Shown one piece after another: positions 25,487-35,028 of a stretch of 64,000 bases of DNA. A model generated the notes under the pieces. That model was given only the letters and a program-made list of their open reading frames with translations. It had not been told where the DNA came from and did no database searches. Position numbers and translations under genes: made by a program. Source of the stretch: Leptospira chreensis (GTDB taxonomy: Bacteria > Spirochaetota > Leptospiria > Leptospirales > Leptospiraceae); assembly GCF_016919165.1 (NCBI RefSeq), contig NZ_JAFFPS010000027.1, positions 25,072 to 89,071 of the forward strand. The letters are read 5' to 3'. Within the stretch, counting starts at the first letter, position 1; every line of letters starts with the position of its first letter.

Positions 25487-27067
25487 TTGGAACCCGTGCG
25501 GAAATATCTTTCCTTAGTATTTATCTTTGTAATCCTTCACACTACACTCTTCGCCATTGACAGTGATGCGATGAAGGAAGGCAAAAAAGCTTTCTCAAAA
25601 AAAGCTTATGGCGAAGCGATTAAGAAATTTACAAAACATGCCGACTCACACCCGCAAGACGGTGAGGCATATATGTATTTGGGTTATATTTACGAATATA
25701 AAAAAGATTATCCTAAATCCATTCAAAACTTTAGAAGAGCTGCCGATTTGGATTTGGACAAAGACCAAAGAAAAACCGTGCTTCTCAAACTCGCACTTTT
25801 TTTTAATTACCACCAAGATTGGAATTTGTCTGCGACCTATGCTTCTCGTTATCTGAAATATGATTCCAAAAATGAAGAAGTACAAAAGATCTACAACCGC
25901 GCTGTGGGAAATAAGGGGAATCCGTCTTCAACACATTCGTATTCGCACCCAACAAAAGTAGAATCGAAACCTTCAGAACCAAAACAATCGGAAGTCAAAA
26001 AAGAAACGTCCAAAAAACAAGAAGAAGTTTCCGAATCCTCTGAAGGTACAAAACCAAGTGAGTATTATGAACAAGTTTTGGCGAACCAACCTCACTTGGA
26101 AGATGTACGTTGGGATTATGTTTTGGCTTTGTTTGAAGAAAAAAAATATGATTTAGCAGAAACGAATCTAAAGAACCTAATCGAAAAAAATCCATCACGT
26201 TCTAGATACCATTATAAACTGGGAATTGTTAAACTCAGACAGGATGATCCTAAATCAGCGATTGAATCCTTCGAACGAGCAAAGAAAAATCCTTTTTCCA
26301 AAGACACAAATGTATTTTTATACTATGTTTATCTGAATGAAGGTATCGCCTTTCAAAAGTTAGCCGAAATAGACAAAGCAGAAACTTCCTTCCAACAAGC
26401 TTACAAACAATTACCAAAAGACCCTCCACTTTTGGCTTTGGCAAGGTTGTACGAACAGAAATCGGATTGGGAGAATTGTATTACTTCGGCCGACAAAGCC
26501 TTATCACTCAATCCAAACCAAGTGGAATCTCATATGTTTCGGTTTGTCTGTATGTTTGAAGCGGGCAAACGAACCAAAAAATTCGAAACGAGTTTTGCTA
26601 AGTATTCTGAGTTTATCGATTCGAAATTTCCTGACTTAACCCAAACTCCGGAGAAATACCAAGTGGGATTTATTAAGTTAGCAAGGCGTTATACAGAAAC
26701 CAATGCTTTCGACAAAGCAGAAACCTACTTTTCTGTTTTAGAAAAAGTTCCTGCGAATCTGGAGTCGAGAGAGTATCTATTCTATCGTGGTCGCAATTAT
26801 TTTTATTCGGGCAAAGTGGATTTGGCCATTTCCATTTTACAAAAATTATCTGGTTCCTCGTCTGGGTACTATCTGCTAGCCAGATGTTATTCCAGAAAAG
26901 GGGACATTTCCAAAACCAAAGAACAATTTAAATTAGCTGCAGATTTGAAACCAGAGTATTGGACTGCGGAAAACTTAGAGAAGGATTTTAAAGAAGTTTG
27001 GAAGGATAGTAGTTTCCGTGAATTTATCCAAACGAAAGCGGGCACTGTGAGTGCCCAAAACCAATAA
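25487..27067 (+). CDS. Exported TPR-repeat protein
   Basis: A 526-residue protein with a signal peptide (LSLVFIFVILHTTLFA) and repeated TPR helices: one group at about 25-140 (AYMYLGYIYEYKKDYPKSIQNFRRAADLD), a Ser/Lys/Glu-rich linker at about 145-190, then a second long group to residue 515. A TTG at 25487 or GTG at 25496 begins the frame. TPR domains mediate protein contacts; the partner is unknown. The last codons form a GGGCACT/AGTGCCC hairpin that may terminate the convergent aroD transcript. Confidence 0.85.
   Translation: MEPVRKYLSLVFIFVILHTTLFAIDSDAMKEGKKAFSKKAYGEAIKKFTKHADSHPQDGEAYMYLGYIYEYKKDYPKSIQNFRRAADLDLDKDQRKTVLLKLALFFNYHQDWNLSATYASRYLKYDSKNEEVQKIYNRAVGNKGNPSSTHSYSHPTKVESKPSEPKQSEVKKETSKKQEEVSESSEGTKPSEYYEQVLANQPHLEDVRWDYVLALFEEKKYDLAETNLKNLIEKNPSRSRYHYKLGIVKLRQDDPKSAIESFERAKKNPFSKDTNVFLYYVYLNEGIAFQKLAEIDKAETSFQQAYKQLPKDPPLLALARLYEQKSDWENCITSADKALSLNPNQVESHMFRFVCMFEAGKRTKKFETSFAKYSEFIDSKFPDLTQTPEKYQVGFIKLARRYTETNAFDKAETYFSVLEKVPANLESREYLFYRGRNYFYSGKVDLAISILQKLSGSSSGYYLLARCYSRKGDISKTKEQFKLAADLKPEYWTAENLEKDFKEVWKDSSFREFIQTKAGTVSAQNQ
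27040..27056 (-). terminator. Hairpin at convergent gene junction
   Basis: GGGCACT-GTG-AGTGCCC is a seven-base-pair perfect stem inside the end of the TPR gene, 20 bp beyond the aroD stop. On the - strand it is followed by GCTTTCGTTTGG, a poor T-run, so termination is possible but not certain. Confidence 0.35.
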
Positions 27068-27076
27068 TAAAATCAG

Positions 27077-27793
27077 CTAATCTTCTTTTGAGTCTTTGCC
27101 TGAGGTTGGACTTTTAAACAAATCGGCTCTTAGTTTTTTGAAGGTATCGACGGAAATTTGACCTGGAGCTTTCGGTTCACCTAATGTCATATAGGTGAAA
27201 GAAGAATGGAATTTATCTCCAAACACTCGCGAAAGAATTCCGAGTTCCCCCATACAAATTCCAATCATTGTATTTGATTTGGATAAAAGTTTGATATCAT
27301 TCAAAAAATCTGCCGTTTCTTCAATGTCTTCCGGTGTAATCGCAAATTTGAAGATTGGATTTTTCTTTTTCACCGGTTTTGCTTTATTGATGTAATTCGT
27401 CATTTCATTCGCAAGAATCGATTTTTTGAAAGAATGGTAAGAATATATAATCCGATAGTTGAGAGTTTCGTAATTGCGAAAGATAGTATCTTCACGATTC
27501 AATTCGATGTCTAGATAGTTGGCATTGTCATTAAAATCTTTTAAAATTCCTTCTACATCTTCATGGAAAAGTTTTACATAAGAACGAACGCTACTGTCTT
27601 CTGCCCTTCGATAAGTAAAAAGCACAGGAAGGCCAAGTGCTTTTAGTTTCTTTTTCATTTCTTTTTGGATGTAGTTTCTAGAAAAAAGATCCAATCGGAC
27701 TTCGATCACATCGACTTCCTTTACATCTTTTTTTTGTAAATGGCGAAGTTCATCCTCACCAACAGAAGCTATGATTTTATAGGATTCTGGCAT
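27077..27793 (-). CDS. aroD: Type I 3-dehydroquinate dehydratase
   Basis: Third step of the shikimate pathway, dehydroquinate to dehydroshikimate, through a Schiff base lysine. The 238-residue protein has EVRLDLF near residue 32, the catalytic His in YSYHSF, the lysine in IFKFAI, GICMGELGILSRVFG and the closing APGQIS. It is the last gene of a reverse operon after kdsD, six bases apart, while aroC of the same pathway lies divergently at the operon's other end. Confidence 0.93.
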   Translation of the reverse strand: MPESYKIIASVGEDELRHLQKKDVKEVDVIEVRLDLFSRNYIQKEMKKKLKALGLPVLFTYRRAEDSSVRSYVKLFHEDVEGILKDFNDNANYLDIELNREDTIFRNYETLNYRIIYSYHSFKKSILANEMTNYINKAKPVKKKNPIFKFAITPEDIEETADFLNDIKLLSKSNTMIGICMGELGILSRVFGDKFHSSFTYMTLGEPKAPGQISVDTFKKLRADLFKSPTSGKDSKED

Positions 27794-27798
27794 AATGT

Positions 27799-28773
27799 TT
27801 ATAGTCCTCTTTGTAATAAATCGTGAAGGGAGATCATTCCCACAAATTGGCCTTTTTCATCCACAACGGGAGCAACAGAAATCGGACGTTCTCGGCCTTC
27901 CATTTTGATCAAAACATCGTATGCTTTCTCTTCTGGTCGGAAACTGCTTGGATTTGCATTCATCATATCTTTCGCAGTCACTGTAGGTAGAAGCGTATTT
28001 TTAGTGAGATACTTACGGATATCGTAGTCTGTGATGAGACCAATGAGTTTGGATTCTGAATCCACAACACCAGTGGCACCAATTCCTTTTTCTGTGATTT
28101 CTTTTAAGATGGTTTCGAGATTAGCATCCACGGAAATCGAAGCATTTCTTTCACCTTTTCGCATAACATCCGATAAATATAGAGAAAGGCGTTTTCCCAA
28201 TCGTCCTGCTGGATGGTATAAGGCAAAGTCATTGGCCTGAAAGTTTTTTAGTTCCATAAGTGCCACAGCGATGGCATCCCCAAGAACCAGGGCAATGGTT
28301 GTACTCGAAGTAGGAGCTAAATCCAAAGGACAGGCTTCTTTTAATACCGGAGTGATGATGACTACATCGGAAAGTGATGCTAATTTGGATTTGGCGTTAG
28401 CAGTGATTCCAACAATTTTGGCTCCAATTTTGCGAAGTGTTGGCAGAATGTAATTGAGTTCCTCGGATTCCCCACTTTTTCCAATCGCAAGAACCACATC
28501 ATCAGGTCCTACAATTCCGGAGTCTCCATGAGACGCATCAGTAGGGTGTAAAAAATAAGCAGAAGTTCCCGTAGAAGAAAGTGTATGGGAAATTTTTTTG
28601 GCAATGTCACCTGACTTACCAACACCTGTAACAATCACTTTTCCTGAAGATTTTAAAATCAAATCGATACAATCTTTTACAGATGGATCGAGATGATCAC
28701 GGAAATGGACAAGAGATGAAATTTCATCATCTAGTGCTTGTTTAACGATGGATATAGTATCTTTTTCTTTCAT
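27799..28773 (-). CDS. kdsD: Arabinose-5-phosphate isomerase (KdsD/KpsF family)
   Basis: Interconverts ribulose-5-phosphate and arabinose-5-phosphate, the first step of Kdo synthesis for lipopolysaccharide. The 324-residue protein is full length: a SIS sugar-isomerase domain (about 35-170, with VTGVGKSGDIAKKISHTLSSTGT and HGDSGIV) followed by two CBS domains (about 205-324). Its ATG overlaps the stop of the NusG-like gene as ATGA. Confidence 0.93.
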   Translation of the reverse strand: MKEKDTISIVKQALDDEISSLVHFRDHLDPSVKDCIDLILKSSGKVIVTGVGKSGDIAKKISHTLSSTGTSAYFLHPTDASHGDSGIVGPDDVVLAIGKSGESEELNYILPTLRKIGAKIVGITANAKSKLASLSDVVIITPVLKEACPLDLAPTSSTTIALVLGDAIAVALMELKNFQANDFALYHPAGRLGKRLSLYLSDVMRKGERNASISVDANLETILKEITEKGIGATGVVDSESKLIGLITDYDIRKYLTKNTLLPTVTAKDMMNANPSSFRPEEKAYDVLIKMEGRERPISVAPVVDEKGQFVGMISLHDLLQRGL

Positions 28774-29309
28774 GTGAGTAATTCCTCCCAGGCCAAATCA
28801 TTCACTTTGATTTCGTATGTAACCGCAGCGTCAATTCCTGGAATCCTTAGTACTACTAAGGTTTTATTTTTAACTTTTATAATTTCCAAAGTTTTTCCCA
28901 TCATTGGGCCACTAATAATGCGGACCATTTTGCCTTTTTCTAAAACTGATTCTGGACTCACTTGTAAGCTATCAGCATATTTTAGTAGGCCTTCTTCTAA
29001 TTGGTCTAATTCTTCTTGGGTCACGGTTGCCGGTTGACCCTTGTGAAATACAAAGTGGTGGGAACCCGGTAATTGGAGGACTTTATTTTTATCGCTCCAA
29101 AAGACAATTTTTACAAAAATATAAGACGGAAGGATGGGAGTATGGATCCACTTGAATCGGTCGGTCCATTTTTTGCGTTCTTTACGGATGGGGAGATAGT
29201 TCTCCAAATGATATTTTTTTAGAAGTTCACTTAGCTTTTTTTCGGCCCTGGGTTTGGTATATACGATGTACCAAGCACTTTCTTCTATGGGGGGATTAGT
29301 CTCGGACAT
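28770..29309 (-). CDS. NusG-family specialised elongation factor
   Basis: A 179-residue protein with a NusG N-terminal domain (AWYIVYTKPRAEKKLSELLKKY...NYLPIRKERKKW...LPSYIFVKI) and a KOW segment (KGKMVRIISGPMMGKTLEIIKVKNKTLVVLRI). This layout fits RfaH/UpxY/LoaP-type paralogues, which attach to RNA polymerase at chosen operons, often for surface polysaccharide. It lies in one operon with kdsD, whose product feeds Kdo synthesis, which supports such a role. That it is a paralogue rather than housekeeping NusG is inferred from the absence of secE/rplK neighbours. Confidence 0.82.
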   Translation of the reverse strand: MSETNPPIEESAWYIVYTKPRAEKKLSELLKKYHLENYLPIRKERKKWTDRFKWIHTPILPSYIFVKIVFWSDKNKVLQLPGSHHFVFHKGQPATVTQEELDQLEEGLLKYADSLQVSPESVLEKGKMVRIISGPMMGKTLEIIKVKNKTLVVLRIPGIDAAVTYEIKVNDLAWEELLT

Positions 29310-29793
29310 CTAAACGGAACCTAATGGGTAGAACAAATTCTTTACCTTTGGAATATTGGAACTGCCAATCGGCGAGTTGCCGACGCACCTGTAAATCAAA
29401 GACCGCATACCTACACGCGGTGACCACTGCAATTTTTTCTAGAGTACCATCTTCTCTTACGGAAAGTTTATAAACACAAACATCCTCTAATTTTTGTTCC
29501 AAAGCGAGAGGAGGATAACTTAGGCAATTCTGGAATTCGGAGATTTCTTTCTCCACAGTTTTAGTTCCATCATCAGGCATAGGATTTGCGGAGGAAGACG
29601 GGGAGGGTTTTCCCATTCCGGAAGAAAATTGCAAACGAATCGTCGAAGCAGCTCCCCCTTCTTTTAGATGAATCAAAGGCGAATCTATGTCACTTTGAAG
29701 GTTATAGCCAAATAGAGCAAATAACACCAGAAGATGAGATCCAAATGCGATGGCGAGAGCCTTGTATTTTGGACCTTCAAAGAGAATGTGCAT
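29296..29793 (-). CDS. TonB-like energy transducer protein
   Basis: A 165-residue inner membrane protein from the ATG at 29793; an upstream TTG at 29862 would run into aroC. One membrane segment near residues 13-28 ([19 protein letters not shown]), a short Ser/Pro-rich spacer, then a C-terminal TonB-type domain: [42 protein letters not shown] and [11 protein letters not shown]. The spacer is much shorter than in E. coli TonB. ExbB/ExbD genes are not in the window. It overlaps the NusG-like gene by 14 bp. Confidence 0.78.
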   Translation of the reverse strand: MHILFEGPKYKALAIAFGSHLLVLFALFGYNLQSDIDSPLIHLKEGGAASTIRLQFSSGMGKPSPSSSANPMPDDGTKTVEKEISEFQNCLSYPPLALEQKLEDVCVYKLSVREDGTLEKIAVVTACRYAVFDLQVRRQLADWQFQYSKGKEFVLPIRFRLDVRD

Positions 29794-29814
29794 TCCAAGT
29801 TCATGAAAAACTTT

Positions 29815-29838
29815 ATTGGAGAGAATGCAATCTCCATT
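29815..29838. promoter_or_regulatory. Inverted repeat between divergent operons
   Basis: ATTGGAGA (29815-29822) and TCTCCATT (29831-29838) pair with one mismatch around eight bases. It occupies most of the 59 bp between the TonB-like operon and aroC, where both promoters must lie. Confidence 0.35.
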
Positions 29839-29852
29839 TTCATTGTCCGTAT

Positions 29853-30989
29853 ATGCCTTCAAGTTGGGGAAAAATTTTTAGAGTATCGACATTTGGTGAG
29901 TCCCACGGAACTTCCGTTGGCGTTGTTGTGGATGGAGTTCCTGCCGGACTTCCATTTCCAGAAGAAGAAATCCAAAAAGATTTAACACGGCGTAGACCTG
30001 GCCAAAATGATCTGACAACTCCACGGGATGAAAAAGACCGAATGGTGGTCGAATCTGGAGTCTTTGAAGGAAAAACTACCGGTAGCCCCATCCTCATGAA
30101 AGTGAACAACCAAAACACCATTGGAAGTGACTACGATGAGATGGCTCATGTCTTTCGTCCTTCTCATGCAGATTATACTTATTCAGAAAAATACGGCCAC
30201 CGAGCCCATGTGGGTGGTGGCAGGTCGTCAGTTCGAGAAACCATTGGCCGGGTGGCGGCAGCGGGTCTTGCCCGGGTCATCTTAGAACGTGAGTTAGGCA
30301 TCTCTACTGTTGGTTGGGTGGATGCGATTGGTCCTATCGATTCCAATATTAGTGAATTAGAATATCCTATCTCAAGGGATATTGTTGACAGGTTTCCCAC
30401 AAGATGCCCCAATCAAACGGCTAACGATGAAATGGAAACTCTCATTCGCAAACTTCGGGATGAAGGGGATTCTGTTGGTGGAGTGGTAAAGGTTGCGGTT
30501 CGCAATCTTCCTCCGGGTCTTGGAGATCCTGTGTATGATAAATTAGATGCAGATCTCGCAAAGGCAATTTTGTCTATCTCTGCCTGTAAAGGGTTTGAAG
30601 TGGGTTCTGGATTTTCCGGTACTCGCCAAACAGGCAGTCAACACAACGATGAGTTTTATATAGAAGAAGGAACTGGAAAAGTAAAAACGAGAACCAACAA
30701 TTCCGGTGGGATCCAAGGTGGAATCTCGAATGGAATGGATTTGGTAATTCGTGCTGCTTTTAAACCAACTTCAACGATTAAAAAAGAACAAAGAACCATT
30801 AACGATAAAAACGAAGAAACCATTCTGAAAGCAAAAGGTCGTCATGATCCTTGTGTTTTGCCAAGAGCTGTTCCGATTGTGGAAGCTGTGGTCAATTTAG
30901 TGCTTGTAGATGCTTACCTTTACCAAAGAGCATTACAACCAAAATGGTTTATGAAATATGCGAATTTAGATTCTATACCAGAACAATAA
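29853..30989 (+). CDS. aroC: Chorismate synthase
   Basis: Final step of the shikimate pathway, EPSP to chorismate, using reduced FMN. The 378-residue protein from the ATG at 29853 begins [17 protein letters not shown], the family signature, with further motifs [32 protein letters not shown] and [13 protein letters not shown] and a late [16 protein letters not shown]. The open frame extends upstream to 29586 but that part is antisense to the TonB-like gene and lacks homology. A response regulator gene follows 17 bp downstream. Confidence 0.97.
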   Translation: MPSSWGKIFRVSTFGESHGTSVGVVVDGVPAGLPFPEEEIQKDLTRRRPGQNDLTTPRDEKDRMVVESGVFEGKTTGSPILMKVNNQNTIGSDYDEMAHVFRPSHADYTYSEKYGHRAHVGGGRSSVRETIGRVAAAGLARVILERELGISTVGWVDAIGPIDSNISELEYPISRDIVDRFPTRCPNQTANDEMETLIRKLRDEGDSVGGVVKVAVRNLPPGLGDPVYDKLDADLAKAILSISACKGFEVGSGFSGTRQTGSQHNDEFYIEEGTGKVKTRTNNSGGIQGGISNGMDLVIRAAFKPTSTIKKEQRTINDKNEETILKAKGRHDPCVLPRAVPIVEAVVNLVLVDAYLYQRALQPKWFMKYANLDSIPEQ

Positions 30990-31006
30990 AGGAATTCTAA
31001 AACAAC

Positions 31007-31747
31007 ATGAATCGACCTAAAGTTTATAAAATTCTCCTCCTCGAAGATGATGAAAGCACAGCAAAACTGTTGTTACATACCTTAGAAAGGTACAACTTTG
31101 ATGTCACTCATGTAGTCGATGGAATGTCTGGTCTTACTAAAGTCAGAAACAATAGTTATGATTTAGTCATTAGTGATGTGAATATGCCCTATTTGGACGG
31201 GATTAGTTTTTTGGAAAAAGGAAAGGAAATGTTAAAGATGACTCCTGTCATCATGTTGACTGCGGTTGGTGAAAAAGACCAAGTGCGACGCGCTGCCTTT
31301 AGCCATGTTACGGCCTATCTTTTGAAACCCATCGCCAACCAAGCACTTCTCGAAAAAATTGCACAGGTGCTGCAACTAAAACCGGAAAACATCATTGATA
31401 AAAAGGAATTTCCATTAGTGATCAATGTCTCCGAACTTTCCATTTCTCAAATGTTATTGGAGATCAAAGGTTGTCCGGGTAAAAAATCCTTAGAGGAGAT
31501 CTATGATCGGTTCATGTTATCTCTCGCAGGGCGCGGAACTTTCACCAATTTGAGAATCAATCTCGATAAGACCTTCTTTTACGAAGTCCGAGCCTTGAAT
31601 ATCTTGGATGATTTGACTGCAAAGATTCTAAAACATACCAATATTAGAGCGAGTTCCTTCTTTTTGGATTCGGAATTCTTCAATGACAATGTAGTGAATT
31701 TACAACCCTTTACCTATCTTTCCGAGGTAAATATAATTTCAAAATGA
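31007..31747 (+). CDS. Response regulator with unassigned output domain
   Basis: A 246-residue protein. The receiver domain (1-125) has the acidic pair ED14-D15, phosphoacceptor D57 in LVISDVNMPYLDG, a Thr in IMLTAVG and the Lys in LLKPIA, so phosphorylation should be possible. The C-terminal 115 residues (from VINVSELSISQMLLEIKG) are not a recognised DNA-binding domain; a LRINLDK...EVRALNILDDL segment faintly recalls STAS-type strands and helices. No cognate kinase is nearby. It follows aroC by 17 bp and a promoter for nuoG follows it. Confidence 0.85.
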   Translation: MNRPKVYKILLLEDDESTAKLLLHTLERYNFDVTHVVDGMSGLTKVRNNSYDLVISDVNMPYLDGISFLEKGKEMLKMTPVIMLTAVGEKDQVRRAAFSHVTAYLLKPIANQALLEKIAQVLQLKPENIIDKKEFPLVINVSELSISQMLLEIKGCPGKKSLEEIYDRFMLSLAGRGTFTNLRINLDKTFFYEVRALNILDDLTAKILKHTNIRASSFFLDSEFFNDNVVNLQPFTYLSEVNIISK

Positions 31748-31751
31748 AGGT

Positions 31752-31779
31752 TTGACAAAAACCAATGATAGGGTCTAAT
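31752..31779 (+). promoter_or_regulatory. Sigma70-type promoter for nuoG
   Basis: TTGACA (31752-31757, perfect -35), 16 bp spacer, TCTAAT (31774-31779, one base from TATAAT), 22 bp before the TTG start of nuoG. The best promoter match in the window by eye. Confidence 0.6.
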
Positions 31780-31800
31780 CAAACGTAGGGGGCCTGTTCT

Positions 31801-33249
31801 TTGGTTAAGATAAAGATAGACGGAGTCGAATTCGAAGTCGACGAAAAGAAAAACCTCATCGACGCCACAAAAGAAGTTGGAGTCGAAATCCCTTACTTCT
31901 GCTACCACCCAGCGCTAAGCATAGTCGGTATGTGCCGCATGTGTCTCATTGAAATTGAGGGTGTTCCTCGTTTACAAGCTGCTTGTAACACTCCTGTAAA
32001 GGAAGGAATGGGAATCATTACGAAATCAGATCGAGTGAAAGAAGCTCGTGCTGGTACTATGGAATTTCTTCTCGCTAATCACCCGTTAGACTGTCCTGTT
32101 TGTGATAAAGCTGGGGAATGTCGTTTGCAAGACAACGCATTTGGTTCGGGTTCTGGTCATTCTCGATTTGAATTCGATAAAAGAAATATTCCACAAGAAG
32201 AGATTGGATCCAATCTCATCATCAATCATAATCGTTGTATTGTTTGTTATCGTTGTGTGCGTTTTGAAGAAGAGAAGGTTGGTGAATCCAATCTTGGACT
32301 TTTTGAACGAGGAAACCATTCCATCATTGGTCTTGCTAAATCAGAACCCATTAACCACAACTACCAAGGTGCTTTGGCGGATATCTGTCCTGTAGGGGCA
32401 CTACTCAATAATAAAACATTGTTTAAATCTCGCGTATGGTGGTACAAATCTCAGAAATCTGTATGCCATGGTTGTTCTACAGGTTGTAATGTAACAACGA
32501 ATGTACGAGACAATAAAATGTATCGTTATATGGTTCGCGAAAACTACGATGAAGGTATGTTCTTTCTTTGTGACAAAGGCAGATTCGATTTGGATTGGAT
32601 GAATGAAAATCGTTTGCTTAGTTATTTGGATCAGGGAACTCCTTCTACTTCTAAAGAAGTCATTTCTAAAATTGTAGATCGAATGAAGTCTGCAAAATCC
32701 ATCGCCGTACTTGGTGGTGCTCATGAATCCAACGAAACATTGGAAACTTTGAAAAAAGGTTTTGCGCAGATCTCGGCGGAGCTCGGTGGAAAGTCCATCC
32801 AATGGGAATCGAGAGTGACTGAGGCCCAAAACAAAGAAACCGAACAAGTGGATTTTTTACTCACAAAAGACAACCACCCAAACACTCGCGGTGCCGTAGA
32901 TTTAGGAATCACCACACAAGCGGGAATTTCTGGAATCATCAGCGCCGTTAAGTCGGGAGCTATTGATTTGGTGATTGTTTTGAAAGAGTCCATTCCAGAA
33001 GGAATCGATCCATCCAAGGTGATTGTTTTTGATACCAATTTGACGGATGCAGCAAAGAACGCTAGTTTGGCGGCACCGATTCAAATTTTTGCAGATGCAA
33101 ACGGTAGTTTTACCAATAAAAACGGACTCAAACAAAACTTTGAACAATCCATGAATGCAATTAAAGGACTATTATCTTCGGCAGGTGTTGTGGATTCGAT
33201 CTTTCAAAAACTGACTGAAAGAGTGGAGGCATCCGTTGGGAACCATTAA
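31801..33249 (+). CDS. nuoG: NADH-quinone oxidoreductase subunit G, short form
   Basis: Iron-sulfur subunit of respiratory complex I. Start is TTG with AGGGGG eight bases upstream. In 482 residues it has the 2Fe-2S ligands C34, C45, C48, C62; the His-ligated 4Fe-4S site H94, C98, C101, C107; a further 4Fe-4S site C146, C149, C152, C196; and C222, C225, C229, C257, i.e. CX2CX3CX27C, the motif for the extra cluster N7. The molybdopterin-like C-terminal part is much shorter than in E. coli NuoG (about 900 residues), so this is a reduced form. nuoI overlaps its end by 14 bp; no other nuo gene is present. Confidence 0.9.
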   Translation: MVKIKIDGVEFEVDEKKNLIDATKEVGVEIPYFCYHPALSIVGMCRMCLIEIEGVPRLQAACNTPVKEGMGIITKSDRVKEARAGTMEFLLANHPLDCPVCDKAGECRLQDNAFGSGSGHSRFEFDKRNIPQEEIGSNLIINHNRCIVCYRCVRFEEEKVGESNLGLFERGNHSIIGLAKSEPINHNYQGALADICPVGALLNNKTLFKSRVWWYKSQKSVCHGCSTGCNVTTNVRDNKMYRYMVRENYDEGMFFLCDKGRFDLDWMNENRLLSYLDQGTPSTSKEVISKIVDRMKSAKSIAVLGGAHESNETLETLKKGFAQISAELGGKSIQWESRVTEAQNKETEQVDFLLTKDNHPNTRGAVDLGITTQAGISGIISAVKSGAIDLVIVLKESIPEGIDPSKVIVFDTNLTDAAKNASLAAPIQIFADANGSFTNKNGLKQNFEQSMNAIKGLLSSAGVVDSIFQKLTERVEASVGNH

Positions 33250-33763
33250 TGTAGTCAATGTTTCTAAGAAACACCAGTTTTCTTGGTATGAGAAATTCTA
33301 TTTTTGGTCCATAGGCAAAGGCCTTTGGATCACACTGAAACATTTTCTCAAAGTAGCTTTGTTCAACAAACAAGTGACCATCGAATATCCGGATAAAAAA
33401 CGCCAGTATTCCACTCGGTTTCGCGGGATGCACTCGATGAAACGAGATGAACAAGGTCGGGAACGATGTACGGCCTGTTTTTGTTGTATGTGGATTTGTC
33501 CGGCCAATGCAATTCATATCGAAGCGGCGGAAGTCACTTCGGAACGCCAACACCTCCATCCCGAAGACAAATATGCAAAGAAGTTTGAAATCAACTTACT
33601 GCGATGTATCTTTTGTGGTCTTTGTGAGGAAGCTTGTCCAAAAGGTGCGATCTATTTGGATGGAACTGGTGAGATGGCGGCCGACAACCGTGAAGATTTA
33701 TTTTTAACCAAAGAAAGGATGATGGAAAAAACAGGCGGCCCCATTCTCGGCCAAAGGAATTAA
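33236..33763 (+). CDS. nuoI: NADH-quinone oxidoreductase subunit I
   Basis: Carries the two 4Fe-4S clusters (N6a, N6b) that pass electrons towards quinone in complex I. The 175-residue protein has the two ferredoxin motifs C78, C81, C84, C88-P and C124, C127, C130, C134-P. The start is TTG with GTGGAGG about seven bases upstream, inside the end of nuoG, so translation is probably coupled. A strong terminator-like hairpin follows. Confidence 0.95.
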   Translation: MGTINVVNVSKKHQFSWYEKFYFWSIGKGLWITLKHFLKVALFNKQVTIEYPDKKRQYSTRFRGMHSMKRDEQGRERCTACFCCMWICPANAIHIEAAEVTSERQHLHPEDKYAKKFEINLLRCIFCGLCEEACPKGAIYLDGTGEMAADNREDLFLTKERMMEKTGGPILGQRN

Positions 33764-33787
33764 ATTCATTCTACTTTTGACTTATCT

Positions 33788-33830
33788 CCCGGTATATCTC
33801 TGAAAGGAAAGTACCGGGTTCTTGTTTTTA
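33788..33830 (+). terminator. Intrinsic terminator after nuoGI
   Basis: CCCGGTA (33788-33794) pairs with TACCGGG (33812-33818) over a 17-base loop, followed by TTCTTGTTTTTA. It lies 25 bp after the nuoI stop and closes the nuoGI transcript. Confidence 0.7.
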
Positions 33831-33876
33831 TGACACAACCGCGTATTGTTTTTAATCTCTTGTTTATATAAGCTTC

Positions 33877-34956
33877 GTGAATTCACTTTCTTTGCATCAC
33901 AAATCCACAAATACTTTTTCTAAACTGAAATCCGCAAAGGGTTGCTTCGTAAGGAAATATTCTAAGATCTTAATTTGTGTTTCTGTTTGGATGTTAACAT
34001 TTGGATTTTTTTCCGTACTTTCTGCAGAGACCACCATCATTGAAAACGAAGAAGATGAGAAACGTGTTTTAGAAAATCATGCCTTTGAGAAGTTGCGATT
34101 TGGTCTCGCCAATCATATCCATTATTACAAAGTAAAAAAAACAAAAAACACAGTAGTGGAACAAAGATCGGGACGTAAACGATTGTATGATCACAATTTG
34201 ATCCTTCGTTCCATTTTTCGAAATCGGATTTTACACCATGAATATGGTTCCATCGGACGCTGGTTAGATGGTGCCAGTTTTATTGATTTTGGAAGTGCCA
34301 TTCTTTATGAAGAAGGAGCGGTCACAGTCCGAGATTTATACGAAGACCAGTTTCTCTCTCGTTATATCAAAAAGATTGTGGCAACGGATATCAATGACCC
34401 GGAATACGATCACACTCGTTACATCGAAATTCATATGACGGAAAGAGATCCTTTCCCTTTTGCCTTTAATGAAATTCCATACCGGCTGGATGACCCAGAA
34501 TACATCCGGGTCCTCACACGGATTTACACTCCGAACGAATTTTCGCCGGTGATCTTTCGTAGTACCAATTCTGGACCAGATTTGTTTTATACGGTGGAAG
34601 AGATGCGAGAGCATTTCCGGTCGGTTCTCGACGCCAATCCCCACCGCACCATTCTCTACTTCTTCAATCGTTACATTTTCTTTCGAACTCCTTGTGAATC
34701 CAAGTTCCAACTCCTCGGAACCATCGATGAAAAGGTGGGAGTGAACCATAGTTTCAGTGCTTGGCGTTACGTAGATTGGAACAAAAGGGAATTTTCGGAG
34801 GCCATCGAACCTAATTTTCGGTACATCCGAATTGCCGATGAACGAAATGAAAGCAAAGCGGACCAGTGGGATTCCATGATTTCGGGCTATAGCTGCCAAA
34901 TGAGAGCAAAAATAATCCACTACCGTCACAAATTCATGAAAACTATGACGAAATGA
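33877..34956 (+). CDS. Unknown exported protein with possible SAM-like nucleotide fold
   Basis: Not recognised. The 359-residue frame begins with GTG; no ribosome site is seen. Residues about 33-49 are a hydrophobic segment ending FSVLSAET, consistent with a signal peptide. A segment near residue 130, ASFIDFGSAILYEEG, followed by IKKIVATDIND, looks like strand-loop-strand of a Rossmann-type methyltransferase, an unusual thing in an exported protein. The rest is charged and rich in Tyr, Arg and Phe. Function is unknown. Confidence 0.65.
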   Translation: MNSLSLHHKSTNTFSKLKSAKGCFVRKYSKILICVSVWMLTFGFFSVLSAETTIIENEEDEKRVLENHAFEKLRFGLANHIHYYKVKKTKNTVVEQRSGRKRLYDHNLILRSIFRNRILHHEYGSIGRWLDGASFIDFGSAILYEEGAVTVRDLYEDQFLSRYIKKIVATDINDPEYDHTRYIEIHMTERDPFPFAFNEIPYRLDDPEYIRVLTRIYTPNEFSPVIFRSTNSGPDLFYTVEEMREHFRSVLDANPHRTILYFFNRYIFFRTPCESKFQLLGTIDEKVGVNHSFSAWRYVDWNKREFSEAIEPNFRYIRIADERNESKADQWDSMISGYSCQMRAKIIHYRHKFMKTMTK

Positions 34957-35028
34957 TGATTTTTTTACTTTTCTTGTGGAGCGAACTCTGTACGTTTTTC
35001 CTAGAAACACCCAGAGAGAGGTAAACCC

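Noticed and set aside
29586..29852. Upstream extension of the aroC frame
   Set aside because: It is antisense to the TonB-like gene and lacks chorismate synthase homology; the ATG at 29853 begins the family signature.
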